Part shown: positions 1 through 9,364 of the stretch, piece after piece
Layout of the letters: each line of letters starts with the position of its first letter
Numbering within the stretch: position 1 is the first letter of the stretch
Source: Pseudobdellovibrio sp031428275
Lineage (GTDB): Bacteria > Bdellovibrionota > Bdellovibrionia > Bdellovibrionales > Bdellovibrionaceae
Direction of reading: 5' to 3'
Length of the DNA: 64,000 nucleotides
NCBI GenBank assembly: GCA_031428275.1
Contig: JANPPC010000007.1
Location: forward strand, 124,001-188,000
The notes under the pieces: model-generated
What the model was told of the DNA's origin: nothing
The model's database searches: none
What the model saw: only the letters and a program-made list of their open reading frames with translations
Position numbers and translations under genes: made by a program

Positions 1-2117
1 GAATATCCCGCGATTGTCGCCGCAATACCCATAACTTGCTCTTGGTAAACCATGATACCGTACGTCTCTTCTAAGACTTTTTTACTATCAGCGAGCAGAT
101 ATTCAACCGGGCTTTCGCCGTGTTTACGCTTCGCAAACTCGGGAATATTCGCCATCGGGCCCGGTCGGTATAATGATGTGATCGCCGTCACGTCATTGAA
201 ATTAGTAGGCTTAATTTTACGAGTGGCGTCCGAGATGCCTTCTCCCTCGAACTGAAATACGCCAGCAGTATCACCACGCGATAATAATTCGTAAATTTTC
301 GAATCGTGGATGTTAATATCTTTTTCAAGAATTTTAATACCGCGATTTTTCATCACTAGCTTTAAGGCTTTATTAATATGAGTCAGAGTTTTTAAACCCA
401 AAAAGTCGAATTTAATGAGCCCAATCTTTTCGGCATGCTTCATATCGTACTGCACGACGTTCTCATCGGCAGCCCCGCGGTACATCGGCGCATGCATGGT
501 TAAGCTACCGTCGGCGATAATAACGCCGGCAGCGTGAATTCCCGCGTGGCGAACCATCCCTTCAACTTTTAAAGCAAGATCCATCAATGTCGCTACTGTG
601 GGGTTGGCTTCCATCATTTCGCGCATGCGCGGTTCTAACTCTAATGACTCGGTTAAGGTGACTCCTAATTTATCAGGAATTAATTTTGAAACCGCATCCA
701 CATCGGCAAAAGACATCGCCAATACGCGCCCAACATCTTTAATAGCGGCACGCGATTGTAATTTTCCGTAAGTAATAATTTGTGAAACTGAATCAGGCCC
801 ATACTTTTGCGTGACGTACTGAATAACTTCCTGACGCCGATCCTGACAGAAATCAATATCGAAATCGGGCATCGACACACGCTCAGGATTTAAGAAACGC
901 TCGAACAGTAAAAAATACGGAATCGGATCTAAATCGGTGATACGTAAACTATACGCCACCAAAGATCCCGCTCCCGAACCCCGCCCTGGTCCGACCGGAA
1001 TATCATTATCTTTCGCCCAGTTAATAAAGTCTTGAACGATTAAAAAATAACCGTTGAAACCCATACGGTCGATCACGCTTAATTCGTAATCGAGACGCGA
1101 TTGGTATTCTTTTTTCTTTTCATCGACTAAACTGATACCCTGCGCGGCCATATCTTCAAAACGATTTTGTAAACCTAAGTTCGCTTTAAAAATAATTTCT
1201 TCTGAGACGGTGCGATTTTCTGTCGTCGGGAAACTTGGCAAGTGGTAAATGGCTTTGCCGCTTGCGTCTTTTAATTTAAATTTTACATCGCAGCGTCCGG
1301 CAATTTCGAGCGTGTTGGAAATCGCTTCGGGCACATCTTTAAATAAAGCCTGCATTTGCGTAGCCGACTTAAAATAAAATTCAGAGCTGCCCAGTTTATA
1401 ACGGCCATCATCGGCCAAAGTCTTATTGGTCCCGATGCAAACTAGAACTTCTTGCGCAATTTGATCGTCGCCCGTTAAGTAATGCACTTCGTTTGTGGCT
1501 ACGACCGGAAGACTTAAAATCTTCGACGCTTCTATAATGAATGAATTAATCTGCCCCCACTCAGGACGAGTACGACACATTTCTAAATAAAGACGATCAT
1601 TAAATATTTCTTTTAACTGACGTAGACGCATAAGTGCCGCTTCAGGGCCTTCTTTTAAAAAAGTATCGGCAAGCTCACCGCGAAAGCCACCCGTTAAACA
1701 AATCAAGTCAGAATTATTTTCTTTGAGTACATCATCATCAATGCGCGGCTTCCAATAAAAGCCGTCTTTAAAGCCCGTTGTACTTAAACGGCAAAGATTT
1801 TGATAACCATGGTAATTCTGCGCAAGTAATACCAGACGGCGAGGCCCCAAGGCATTTTCAGAAAATCTTTGATTCGGATCTTGCTTTTTATCTAAGCGAG
1901 AACCGGGCGCCATGTAAGCATCCATCCCGATGATAGGTTTCACACCTTTATCAAGGGCGGCAAAATAAAATTCAATGGCGCCAAACATATTACCGTTATC
2001 TGTCAACGCCACAGCCGGCATTTCGTACTCTGCCGCTTTTTTTGCAATCCCCTTGATACGAGCTGCAGCCTCTAGAAGTGAGTATTCAGAATGATTATGA
2101 AGATGTACAAAACTCAT
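1..2117 (-). CDS. dnaE: DNA polymerase III alpha subunit, C-terminus beyond window
   Basis: Replicative DNA polymerase catalytic subunit. About 705 N-terminal residues are visible; the gene runs off the left edge, so the tail, clamp-binding and OB regions are missing. Seen: an N-terminal PHP domain opening with HLHNHSEYS (residues about 5-13), then a C-family polymerase core with the PDFDIDF motif at about 417-423, whose D420 and D422 match the catalytic pair of this family, and a third acidic residue in KFDFLGL near D571. The ATG at 2117 gives the usual MSFVHLHNH start, although the GAGGG upstream is very close to it. It lies 128 bp downstream of the rhodanese-like gene on the same strand and may have its own promoter there. 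The family assignment is secure. Confidence 0.97.
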   Translation of the reverse strand, partial: MSFVHLHNHSEYSLLEAAARIKGIAKKAAEYEMPAVALTDNGNMFGAIEFYFAALDKGVKPIIGMDAYMAPGSRLDKKQDPNQRFSENALGPRRLVLLAQNYHGYQNLCRLSTTGFKDGFYWKPRIDDDVLKENNSDLICLTGGFRGELADTFLKEGPEAALMRLRQLKEIFNDRLYLEMCRTRPEWGQINSFIIEASKILSLPVVATNEVHYLTGDDQIAQEVLVCIGTNKTLADDGRYKLGSSEFYFKSATQMQALFKDVPEAISNTLEIAGRCDVKFKLKDASGKAIYHLPSFPTTENRTVSEEIIFKANLGLQNRFEDMAAQGISLVDEKKKEYQSRLDYELSVIDRMGFNGYFLIVQDFINWAKDNDIPVGPGRGSGAGSLVAYSLRITDLDPIPYFLLFERFLNPERVSMPDFDIDFCQDRRQEVIQYVTQKYGPDSVSQIITYGKLQSRAAIKDVGRVLAMSFADVDAVSKLIPDKLGVTLTESLELEPRMREMMEANPTVATLMDLALKVEGMVRHAGIHAAGVIIADGSLTMHAPMYRGAADENVVQYDMKHAEKIGLIKFDFLGLKTLTHINKALKLVMKNRGIKILEKDINIHDSKIYELLSRGDTAGVFQFEGEGISDATRKIKPTNFNDVTAITSLYRPGPMANIPEFAKRKHGESPVEYLLADSKKVLEETYGIMVYQEQVMGIAATIAGY

Positions 2118-2245
2118 TCCCTCAGTGTACGTCCCAGAGAAGACCCAATCAAAATCAATGTCCGTGTGTGCGGCGCATTAACCTGTTAAAACCACGCTAG
2201 CTTATGCTTAGATGCCGCTACTGTATTCATATCTATTCAAGTAGC

Positions 2246-3106
2246 CTAATGATTAGTACTAAAAATATTTGTATCAAGCATCAAAGCTCTTAGGTCTGAA
2301 TACCCGCCTTCAAAAACGACCGCATTTTTAAAACCAAGTTGTCTTAAAGCGAGTGTTACGCCGGGCGAAGATAAACCCGCTTCGCTTAAAACAATTATTT
2401 TATCGGTCTTCGCAAACCCGTTTTCAGTCAGCGACGCTGCAATTAACGGATCAATATTTAAACTTTTATTAAAAAATGATTTCCAATTTATTTTTCTACA
2501 AAAATACTTTAAATTAAACAACTGCTCGGCGTTGTTTTCGGGCCGCACATCTAAGCAAGATACTCTTCTTTTGTTATCTTTTAAGAGTAATTTCATTTCT
2601 TCGCGACTGATTTCTAAATCGGTCTTGACCTTAGCCTTAAACAGGGCTGATTTCAAAATGTGAGGCGGCGCTTTTGCTTTGATTTTAAAGCCCTTATTTT
2701 TTAAGTATGAACCCGTCGAAATAAAAACCTTATCGAAGCCTAGTTTAGTCAAGGTGTACGCCACGCGCCCCTCTTCGCCGCGCCCGCGCAGACCTCGGCC
2801 AATAATAATCAGCGACTTATCCGGATGAATCCCTAATTCCGACAAATCCTGCGCTAAGGCATCTAGATTTTTTTTTAAGTATCCGCGACTGGGAAGCCCA
2901 AGCTGCGAAAGCTGCTGCCACTCGAAATGCACTGAATTTTCAAAAAATTCAGTCTCGTTACCTGACCTACCCCGCATATCAATGATGTAAAAAGAATTTA
3001 TATTTTCAACTTTATTTAAAACTTCATAAAACGACCAGGCAAAACTTAATTTAAAATAAAAAATAAGAAAAATATATTTTGCCACTCGAAGCTTATTCCC
3101 ACTCAA
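2246..3106 (-). CDS. Secreted tandem rhodanese-like protein lacking active-site Cys
   Basis: 286 residues with two rhodanese-like folds. The N-terminus has a hydrophobic stretch (about 8-23) typical of a signal peptide, so export is inferred. Domain 1 has the IIDMRG element near 41-46 and an active-site loop IIIGRGLRGRGEEG (101-113) with no cysteine. Domain 2 has CLDVRPE (184-190) and loop VLSEAGLSSPG (239-249), where a Glu or Ser sits at the usual Cys position. Active rhodaneses carry Cys in this loop, so sulfur transfer is unlikely and a binding or structural role is inferred. The first candidate start (TTG, 3106) lies inside the last codons of guaA, a 14-bp overlap that suggests translational coupling; a GTG seven codons later is an alternative that leaves a cleaner signal peptide. 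Confidence 0.75.
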   Translation of the reverse strand: MSGNKLRVAKYIFLIFYFKLSFAWSFYEVLNKVENINSFYIIDMRGRSGNETEFFENSVHFEWQQLSQLGLPSRGYLKKNLDALAQDLSELGIHPDKSLIIIGRGLRGRGEEGRVAYTLTKLGFDKVFISTGSYLKNKGFKIKAKAPPHILKSALFKAKVKTDLEISREEMKLLLKDNKRRVSCLDVRPENNAEQLFNLKYFCRKINWKSFFNKSLNIDPLIAASLTENGFAKTDKIIVLSEAGLSSPGVTLALRQLGFKNAVVFEGGYSDLRALMLDTNIFSTNH

Positions 3107-4658
3107 TCGTCGCCGGTGGTTTCGAGGTCACATCATAAACGATGCGGTTTACACCGCGCACTTGATTCGTGATTTGATTCGATACTTTACGTAAAAATTT
3201 TGCATCAAAATCAAACCAATCAGCTGTCATACCATCGACCGAAGTAACCGCACGCAAAGCTAAAACATTTTCGTAAGTTCGCCCGTCGCCTTGAACACCA
3301 ACCGTTTGCACCGGAAGTAAAACACAGAAAGCTTGCCAAATCTTATGATACAATCCTTCTTCACGAAGTGCCTTAATAAAAATATCATCCGCTTTTTTTA
3401 GAACCTCTAACTTCTGTTTCGTAATATCACCCATAATACGAATCCCTAGTCCCGGGCCGGGGAAAGGATGGCGAGATATAAATTCGTGGCTAAGACCAAG
3501 CTCTTCACCTAAGCGTCTGACTTCGTCTTTAAATAAATTACGCACGGGCTCGACTAGTTTTAATTTCATCTTCGCAGGTAACCCACCCACATTGTGATGC
3601 GACTTGATCGTGACACTACCACCGAGTGACGAAATACTTTCAATCACGTCCGGATATAAAGTTCCCTGAGCTAAAAAATAAATCTTATCTTTGAAGGGTT
3701 TTAATTCTTTATTTAAAGTTTGTTCAAAAACCGTAATGAATAATTCACCAATTGCTTTACGTTTTTTCTCTGGGTCAGAAATATCTTTCAAAGCCGCTAA
3801 AAATTGTTCTTCGGCGTCAACGCCAATAACATTTAAGCCATATTTTTTGTAAGCCGCCATCACGCCATCAAATTCATCTAAACGAAGTAATCCGTTATTC
3901 ACAAAAACGCAGTGCACACGTTCAGCACCTAAGATTTTAGTAAGTAAAGTTGCTACCACCGATGAATCAACCCCACCGCTTAGCGCACAAAGCACGTGAT
4001 CCGCCGGTCCCACGGATTTTAAAACCATTTCTTCGGCCGCATGAAGAATATGCTGGCTTTTCCATGTAGGCTTGGCCCCGCACCACGTGGCAAAGTATTT
4101 TAAAAATTCTGTTCCGTATTCTGAGTGCGAAACTTCCGGATGGTATTGTAAAGCCATGTATTTGTAATGGTGTTCATCCGCAATAAAACCGGCCAAGTGC
4201 GAGCCGGTACGTAAAAGTTCTCTCGAATTCGTCGGAGGCTTGGTGACGACATCACCGTGACTCATCCAAATCTTATGTTGCGCTGGCCACGGTAGTTTCA
4301 AATTTTTATGAATTTCTGCATCCCAATTGATTTCAGTTAAGCCATACTCGCGCGTTTTGCCGGGCTCGACTTTGCCACCCAGCTGATTTGCAAGTAACTG
4401 CATTCCGTAACAAATACCCAATACGGGGGCGATTTCTAAAAGCTCTTTAACATTACGATGAGGGCTTTTTTCATCGTAAACCGAATTCGGCCCACCGCTT
4501 AAGATGATACCGTCCGGATTAAATTCTTTAATTTGATCTAAAGGCTCATTGTAAGCTTTAATTTCTGAATAGTAGCCCAGATCGCGCAAGCGTCTGGCAA
4601 TTAACATCGTAACCTGAGAACCAAAATCAAGGATCAGAAAGCCGTTTTTTTCTTTCAA
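3093..4658 (-). CDS. guaA: GMP synthase (glutamine-hydrolysing)
   Basis: Converts XMP to GMP using glutamine and ATP, the last step of de novo guanine nucleotide synthesis. The 521 residues show the full family layout: a class I glutamine amidotransferase domain with nucleophile C83 in GICYGMQ and the H173/E175 pair in YHPEVSH, an ATP-pyrophosphatase P-loop SGGVDSS (227-233), and the C-terminal dimerisation domain ending PPATIEWE. The start is a TTG at 4658 preceded by AGGA. It follows guaB by 8 bp, so the two form a guanine-synthesis operon, and its 3' end overlaps the rhodanese-like gene. Length and motifs are normal. Confidence 0.98.
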   Translation of the reverse strand: MKEKNGFLILDFGSQVTMLIARRLRDLGYYSEIKAYNEPLDQIKEFNPDGIILSGGPNSVYDEKSPHRNVKELLEIAPVLGICYGMQLLANQLGGKVEPGKTREYGLTEINWDAEIHKNLKLPWPAQHKIWMSHGDVVTKPPTNSRELLRTGSHLAGFIADEHHYKYMALQYHPEVSHSEYGTEFLKYFATWCGAKPTWKSQHILHAAEEMVLKSVGPADHVLCALSGGVDSSVVATLLTKILGAERVHCVFVNNGLLRLDEFDGVMAAYKKYGLNVIGVDAEEQFLAALKDISDPEKKRKAIGELFITVFEQTLNKELKPFKDKIYFLAQGTLYPDVIESISSLGGSVTIKSHHNVGGLPAKMKLKLVEPVRNLFKDEVRRLGEELGLSHEFISRHPFPGPGLGIRIMGDITKQKLEVLKKADDIFIKALREEGLYHKIWQAFCVLLPVQTVGVQGDGRTYENVLALRAVTSVDGMTADWFDFDAKFLRKVSNQITNQVRGVNRIVYDVTSKPPATIEWE

Positions 4659-4666
4659 GTTAATTC

Positions 4667-6136
4667 CTATTCTAAACGATAGTTCGGAGCTTCTTTGGTA
4701 ATACTGACGTCATGAACATGGGACTCTTTAAGACCCTGTCCGGTGATCTGTACAAAGCGCGCACGGCTTTGCAGCTCATCGATATGACGTGCGCCGATGT
4801 AACCCATACCTGATTTCAATCCACCAATTAACTGATGAATGATGCCACTGGCATTACCCTTATACGGCACTTTACCTTCGATACCTTCCGGTACTAATTT
4901 ATCTAAATCCATTGTGTCACGTTGACCGTAGCGATCCTTTGATCCCTTCGCCATAGCTCCGAGTGAACCCATCCCGCGGTACATTTTGTACGTACGACCT
5001 TGATAAAGTATCGTTTCGCCCGGTGCTTCTTCAGCCCCCGCCAATAAATTACCAATCATCACGGTATTAGCACCTAATGCGAGAGCTTTGGTGATGTCTC
5101 CCGAATATTTCACGCCGCCATCTGCAATAATTGATTTACCATGTTTTTTGGCAGCCGCTGCGCATTTAATAATAGCCGAAATTTGTGGAACCCCTACCCC
5201 AGCAACAACGCGAGTGGTGCATATACTTCCCGGGCCCACCCCAACTTTCACTACGTCAGCACCCGATTTTATAAGCTCTTCAGTGCCTTCACCCGTCACA
5301 ACGTTACCCGCAACAATAATCGCGTCTTTATATTTTGCGGCGATTTCTTTGACCATCATAATCACATTTTTAGAATGACCGTGAGCTGTGTCGACACAAA
5401 TAACATCGACCCCCGCAGCCAATAGGGCTTCTGCGCGCTCGAACGAATCTCCGCCGACCCCAACGGCCGCTCCTGAAACCAATCGCCCTTTAGAATCTTT
5501 CGTGGCTTGCGGGTAGGCTTCGGCTTTTTCAATATCTTTAATCGTTATCAGGCCTTTTAGAATTCCTTCTTTGTTCACAACGGGTAATTTTTCAATGCGG
5601 TGTTTTTGTAGAATCTTTTTTGCTTGATCTAAGGTCGTACCCTCTTCGGCTGTGACTAAATTTTCTTTTGTCATGATCTGACGAATGGGCTGATTTATAT
5701 TGGTTTCAAAGCGTAAGTCTCGGTTTGTTAAAATACCTACCAGCTTACCTTGTGACGTGATCGGTACGCCGCTGATCGAATACTTCGCCATAATTTCTAA
5801 CGCTTCACTCACGTAGTGATCGGGCGATAACGTAATCGGATCTTGAATCATTCCGCTTTCGTATTTTTTAACTTTTTCAACTTCGAAGGCCTGCGCTTCG
5901 ATTGACATATTTTTATGAATGATACCTAAACCACCATTTTGCGCCATAATTCTGGCAATTTTATTTTCGGTGACCGTATCCATAGCGGCTGAAATCAGCG
6001 GCGAATTTAAATAAAGATTTTTGGCAAAAAAGGTTTTCGGAATGACTTCGGTCGGAACAATTTCTGAGTACTGAGGAATTAATAGAATATCGTCAAATGT
6101 GAGCGCTAACTCGAACTGAGACTGATCTGAACTCAT
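4667..6136 (-). CDS. guaB: Inosine-5'-monophosphate dehydrogenase
   Basis: NAD-dependent oxidation of IMP to XMP, the committed step towards GMP. 489 residues: a TIM-barrel catalytic domain interrupted by two CBS domains (about 95-205, with VPITSQGKLVGILTNRD and LPVVNKEGILKGLIT). The catalytic cysteine is C306 in GPGSICTTR, and the flap and C-terminal elements GGLKSGMGYIGA and GQGLKESH are present. The ATG at 6136 is preceded by AAGGGAG, which lies in the 3' arm of a hairpin (annotated separately). It stands 8 bp upstream of guaA and 42 bp downstream of the gamma-carbonic-anhydrase-like gene. A standard, full-length bacterial enzyme. Confidence 0.98.
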   Translation of the reverse strand: MSSDQSQFELALTFDDILLIPQYSEIVPTEVIPKTFFAKNLYLNSPLISAAMDTVTENKIARIMAQNGGLGIIHKNMSIEAQAFEVEKVKKYESGMIQDPITLSPDHYVSEALEIMAKYSISGVPITSQGKLVGILTNRDLRFETNINQPIRQIMTKENLVTAEEGTTLDQAKKILQKHRIEKLPVVNKEGILKGLITIKDIEKAEAYPQATKDSKGRLVSGAAVGVGGDSFERAEALLAAGVDVICVDTAHGHSKNVIMMVKEIAAKYKDAIIVAGNVVTGEGTEELIKSGADVVKVGVGPGSICTTRVVAGVGVPQISAIIKCAAAAKKHGKSIIADGGVKYSGDITKALALGANTVMIGNLLAGAEEAPGETILYQGRTYKMYRGMGSLGAMAKGSKDRYGQRDTMDLDKLVPEGIEGKVPYKGNASGIIHQLIGGLKSGMGYIGARHIDELQSRARFVQITGQGLKESHVHDVSITKEAPNYRLE

Positions 6137-6144
6137 CGAAAGTT

Positions 6145-6169
6145 CTCCCTTGGTAGTTGTTGACCAAGG
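6145..6169 (-). promoter_or_regulatory. Hairpin overlapping the guaB ribosome binding site
   Basis: On the minus strand CCTTGGT (6169-6163) pairs perfectly with ACCAAGG (6154-6148), leaving an 8-nt loop. The 3' arm runs directly into GAG, so the guaB Shine-Dalgarno AAGGGAG (6151-6145) is half buried in the stem, eight bases before the ATG. The 42-bp gap between the upstream gene and guaB holds little else. The pairing is seen; control of guaB translation is inferred. There is no T-tract, so it is not a typical terminator. Confidence 0.45.
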
Positions 6170-6178
6170 TTAACATAA

Positions 6179-6682
6179 TTAATACCAGGTTTTGTACATA
6201 AGATAATTATCGGCGGACTGTTCCAAAAATTTGAGCTCGTCTTCGGTCAGTTCGCGTTTAAAAACAGCAGGGCGACCCACGATCAATGATCTCGGCGGAA
6301 ATTTCTTACCTTCGGTCACTAAACTTCCGGCACCAACGACCGAGTATTCGCCAATTTCAGCCCCATCCATAACGATCGAACCCATTCCGATTAAGCAACG
6401 AGTGCCTATTTTACAGCCATGCAAAATAACGGAGTGACCTATCGTCACGCGGTCACCAACTTCACAGGCGAATTTTCCGAAGGTGCCGTGTAGCACGCTA
6501 CCATCTTGAATATTTGTCCCTTGACCGATTCGGATCGGCATCACGTCACCCCGAAGAATCGTATTAAACCAGATCGAAGAGCGATCGCCGATTTCCACAT
6601 TTGCAATAATCTGCGCACCTTCAGCGACAAAAACGTCTTCGCCTAATCTTGGGGTAAAGCCACGGGCTGTTATGATCGCCAT
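6179..6682 (-). CDS. Gamma-carbonic anhydrase family left-handed beta-helix protein
   Basis: 167 residues made almost wholly of hexapeptide repeats (for example VGDRVTIGHSVILHG and CLIGMGSIVMDGAEIG), the left-handed beta-helix of the YrdA/PaaY/gamma-class carbonic anhydrase family. Histidines suited to metal binding are visible in SVLHGTFG, GHSVILHG and nearby, so a zinc-dependent hydratase is possible, but many family members have no proven activity. I chose the ATG at 6682, with AGAGG six bases upstream, over the TTG one codon earlier. It sits 9 bp downstream of the DUF151 gene and upstream of guaB, in a co-directional run with miaB. Substrate unknown. Confidence 0.9.
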   Translation of the reverse strand: MAIITARGFTPRLGEDVFVAEGAQIIANVEIGDRSSIWFNTILRGDVMPIRIGQGTNIQDGSVLHGTFGKFACEVGDRVTIGHSVILHGCKIGTRCLIGMGSIVMDGAEIGEYSVVGAGSLVTEGKKFPPRSLIVGRPAVFKRELTEDELKFLEQSADNYLMYKTWY

Positions 6683-6691
6683 CAAAAACCT

Positions 6692-7231
6692 CTACATTAA
6701 GTAATTATTAGTCTTCGCGGCCGCTAGTGGATGACCCGAAATATTCTGCGCGATCTCGGTGATTTCTGCACTCATGATCTTCGAGCGAGCAATAAAGCTG
6801 CGGGTGGCATAGATCGGAATTTTTAATTGAATACATAAACTCATCACTTCATCAGCGCGAAATTTAAGGCTGGTGTAGCGCGGATGGTTCAGCATGTAGA
6901 TACGCACATATTGATGTACACCTTTGATTTCAACAAATACGCAGCGCTCAAGCCTGATATCCAGGCTCATTAACAAGCTTTCAGAAAATTTATGCAAACT
7001 GACCGGCACACTACTTTGCGAAGATTGGGTAAGTGTAGCCCCCGCTTCAAGCGAATTAATACCGACGGGTAAAGTTTCTTCGCCCGCTTCATCTTTTAGA
7101 ATCAAGAAAGGACGATCGGTCCCGTTCGATAAAGAGAGGCCGTAGGGCACCATTAAAATAAGGTCTTTTTCGGCAAAATCCACGCGCTCGTCTTGCGGCT
7201 TAGAAAATAAAAAATCGGGCGTCGTTATCAT
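6692..7231 (-). CDS. DUF151 bifunctional-nuclease (BFN) family protein
   Basis: 179 residues. The core matches the BFN/DUF151 pattern: PFLILKDEAGEETLPVGINSLEA (split around residues 41-63) followed by a helix with HKFSESLLMSLDI and the late RADEVMSLCIQLKIPIYATRS, the counterpart of the family's RPSDAIALALR-PI motif. Plant BFN1 proteins were reported to have RNase/DNase activity; the bacterial function is not established. Its ATG overlaps the miaB stop by four bases (ATGA), so the two are translationally coupled, a pairing I recall from other delta-type bacteria. The family call is reasonably firm; activity here is not shown. Confidence 0.8.
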   Translation of the reverse strand: MITTPDFLFSKPQDERVDFAEKDLILMVPYGLSLSNGTDRPFLILKDEAGEETLPVGINSLEAGATLTQSSQSSVPVSLHKFSESLLMSLDIRLERCVFVEIKGVHQYVRIYMLNHPRYTSLKFRADEVMSLCIQLKIPIYATRSFIARSKIMSAEITEIAQNISGHPLAAAKTNNYLM

Positions 7232-8613
7232 TGAACTAACTCTCCGCGAATGGTGTTAGGGAATGCCTGCGTGACCTTAACCGGTACGGTTTGACCAACC
7301 AGGCTGGGCGAACCCATGAAGTAAACTAATTTATTTTGAGTGCTGCGACCCTGCGCTTTACCCTGCTCGTTTATTTTTTCGACCAGTACATTTAAAGTTT
7401 GGCCTTCATACTTTTTAGCTAACGGAAACGCCATGGCCTCATGTGAATCAAATAGACGATTTAAGCGTTCGCTTTTGACGGCTTCATCCACTTGATCCGG
7501 AAATTCGGCGGCTTTAGTGAAAGGTCGCGGAGAGTAAACATAAGCATAAATTGTTTCAAACCCGATTTCGTGAACTAACGATACGGTATCCAAAAACTCT
7601 TCTTCAGTTTCACCGGGAAAGCCCACGATGATGTCAGTCGACAAAACTAAATTAGGAATCAACTGCTTCATACGATTTATTTTTTCAATATACTCTTCGC
7701 GCGTGTAACCACGATTCATTCTTTGTAGAATTCGTGAATTGCCGCTTTGTACGGGCATGTGAGCGTACTCGCCAATTTTATCTTGGTGATCGGCCAGCAC
7801 ATTAAATAATTTATCATTAAAATCTTTAGGGTGCGGAGTCGTATAACGAACGCGCTGAATATCGGTTTGCGTTGCAACGGCCTTAAGTAAGTCGGCGAAG
7901 TCAATACCGCCTTCAGATTCGTAAGAGTTGACATTTTGACCTAGTAAAGTGACTTCTTTCACGCCTCGATTAACTAAGGTACGCACATCCATCAAGATAT
8001 GATTGATCGGCCTTGATTTTTCGCGACCACGCGTAAACGGAACGATACAAAAGCTACAAAAATTATCGCAGCCTTTAGTAATATTTACGAAAGTTGAAAT
8101 ACCGGGATTACGCACTAAAGTTTCAACATGGTAAGGGGCTTTGTGGGTGAATTTAGCATCGACTAATTTTGAACCGGTCTCGTAGGCTTCAGCTACCAAA
8201 GTCGGAAGCGTGTCGATATTGTCGGTTCCGAATACGAAATCGATCATCGGCTGAGTTTTCATAAGCTTGTCTTTTTCTTGCTGACCTACACAACCGCCGA
8301 CGCCAATTTTAATATGTGGATTTTTTTCTTTTAATTTTCGGTAGGTACCCACTTCAGAATAAACTTTATGAACCGGTTTTTCACGGATCGAACACGCGTT
8401 AATGATAATGATCGAAGCTTCTTCCGGAGTCTGCACCACCGAAAAATTAGCCATCTCTAAAAGTGAGTACATTCGTTCGGTGTCGTTAACGTTCATTTGG
8501 CAGCCGTACGTTGAAATGTAGACTCCGCGGCCCTTACCAAGATCTTGATTGAATTGAGGCTTTGCAAAATTCATCTCGTGTTCTGAACTGATGGTCGGCG
8601 TGTTTTCTTGCAT
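7228..8613 (-). CDS. miaB: tRNA-2-methylthio-N6-dimethylallyladenosine synthase
   Basis: Radical SAM methylthiotransferase that adds the 2-methylthio group to i6A37 of tRNAs reading UNN codons. 461 residues in the expected order: UPF0004 domain with cluster cysteines C38 (STYGCQMN), C74 (NACSIRE) and C108 (GGCVGQ), radical SAM CxxxCxxC at C182/C186/C189 (GCDNFCSFCIVPFTRGRE), and a C-terminal TRAM domain from about residue 390. The NACSIRE and TRGRE signatures favour MiaB over MtaB or RimO. It is the first gene of a co-directional run that continues through the DUF151 gene and is divergent from the unknown gene at 8722. Confidence 0.97.
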   Translation of the reverse strand: MQENTPTISSEHEMNFAKPQFNQDLGKGRGVYISTYGCQMNVNDTERMYSLLEMANFSVVQTPEEASIIIINACSIREKPVHKVYSEVGTYRKLKEKNPHIKIGVGGCVGQQEKDKLMKTQPMIDFVFGTDNIDTLPTLVAEAYETGSKLVDAKFTHKAPYHVETLVRNPGISTFVNITKGCDNFCSFCIVPFTRGREKSRPINHILMDVRTLVNRGVKEVTLLGQNVNSYESEGGIDFADLLKAVATQTDIQRVRYTTPHPKDFNDKLFNVLADHQDKIGEYAHMPVQSGNSRILQRMNRGYTREEYIEKINRMKQLIPNLVLSTDIIVGFPGETEEEFLDTVSLVHEIGFETIYAYVYSPRPFTKAAEFPDQVDEAVKSERLNRLFDSHEAMAFPLAKKYEGQTLNVLVEKINEQGKAQGRSTQNKLVYFMGSPSLVGQTVPVKVTQAFPNTIRGELVQ

Positions 8614-8721
8614 TTTTTTATTTTTCCCATTGTGTAGCGAAGTGCTTTTGAGTTATAGAAACATCTCTAATTTCAGTCAACTAAAGCTCGAATTTTATTG
8701 GGCGCTAGAAGGTACAATTTG

Positions 8722-9321
8722 ATGATTCCGCGTAAAAAAGAGTCTAAAAAGTGGACGGACCTGCCGAAAGAATTTTCTACTCAAATTAAAACTGTTTTTG
8801 AGCAAAACTTTAAGGTTCAGCTCGATGGTAAAAAACTCTTGGTTCAAGGTCGAATTTACCCTAGCGAAATACTGCTTCGCGTTGGTATTAATCGCCCGGG
8901 CGAATTACGTTATCAAAATTTTGAAGTTTCTATCGATCACTCAAAAATTAAACAAGATGTCATTGCGCAAATTCATATCGCGGTCGACGCCATAGCAAGC
9001 TTAATGGTCGAGTATTTCGATAACGAGGAAGACCACGAAATGCCATTCGTTTGGCAAGAGTACCCGTTCGAAAAACAAAAATTATGGTTACAGTACTCGA
9101 GCGTAAATCCTGATCTTGAAGCCGAAGCAAATAAACTTTTAGGAGTTGACGAAGAATCAGCTTTATTAAAAGAAACTGTGGAGCAAATGGAAGATCTTGG
9201 CCTTGAGCCTTCAACAGATAACGAAGAACTAACGACCGAAGCTGAAGACGAAGAAGAAATCGATATGACAACTCCAAAAATTTTTGGCGGACGTAAAAAG
9301 AAAAAAGACGACCTTCACTAG
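8722..9321 (+). CDS. Conserved-looking acidic protein of unknown function
   Basis: 199 residues from the ATG at 8722, which has AGAAGG about six to ten bases upstream; a TTG eight codons earlier lacks such a site. No signal peptide or membrane segment is visible. Residues 1-120 look like a compact alpha/beta domain (LDGKKLLVQGRIYPSEILLRVG, LRYQNFEVS, then a helix with IHIAVDAIASLMVEYF). The C-terminal third is strongly acidic (many E and D, including TEAEDEEEID) and ends in a basic GGRKKKKDD tail. I do not recognise the family. It is divergent from miaB and followed by the secreted protease gene, which has a separate start site, so operon membership is uncertain. Confidence 0.7.
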   Translation: MIPRKKESKKWTDLPKEFSTQIKTVFEQNFKVQLDGKKLLVQGRIYPSEILLRVGINRPGELRYQNFEVSIDHSKIKQDVIAQIHIAVDAIASLMVEYFDNEEDHEMPFVWQEYPFEKQKLWLQYSSVNPDLEAEANKLLGVDEESALLKETVEQMEDLGLEPSTDNEELTTEAEDEEEIDMTTPKIFGGRKKKKDDLH

Positions 9322-9364
9322 CGCGCTAGCCTAACATTATACAGATCGAAAACAAAAGGCCCAA

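Noticed and set aside
5088..5425. Two plus-strand open frames opposite guaB
   Set aside because: They are shadows of a strongly conserved guaB segment around its active site.
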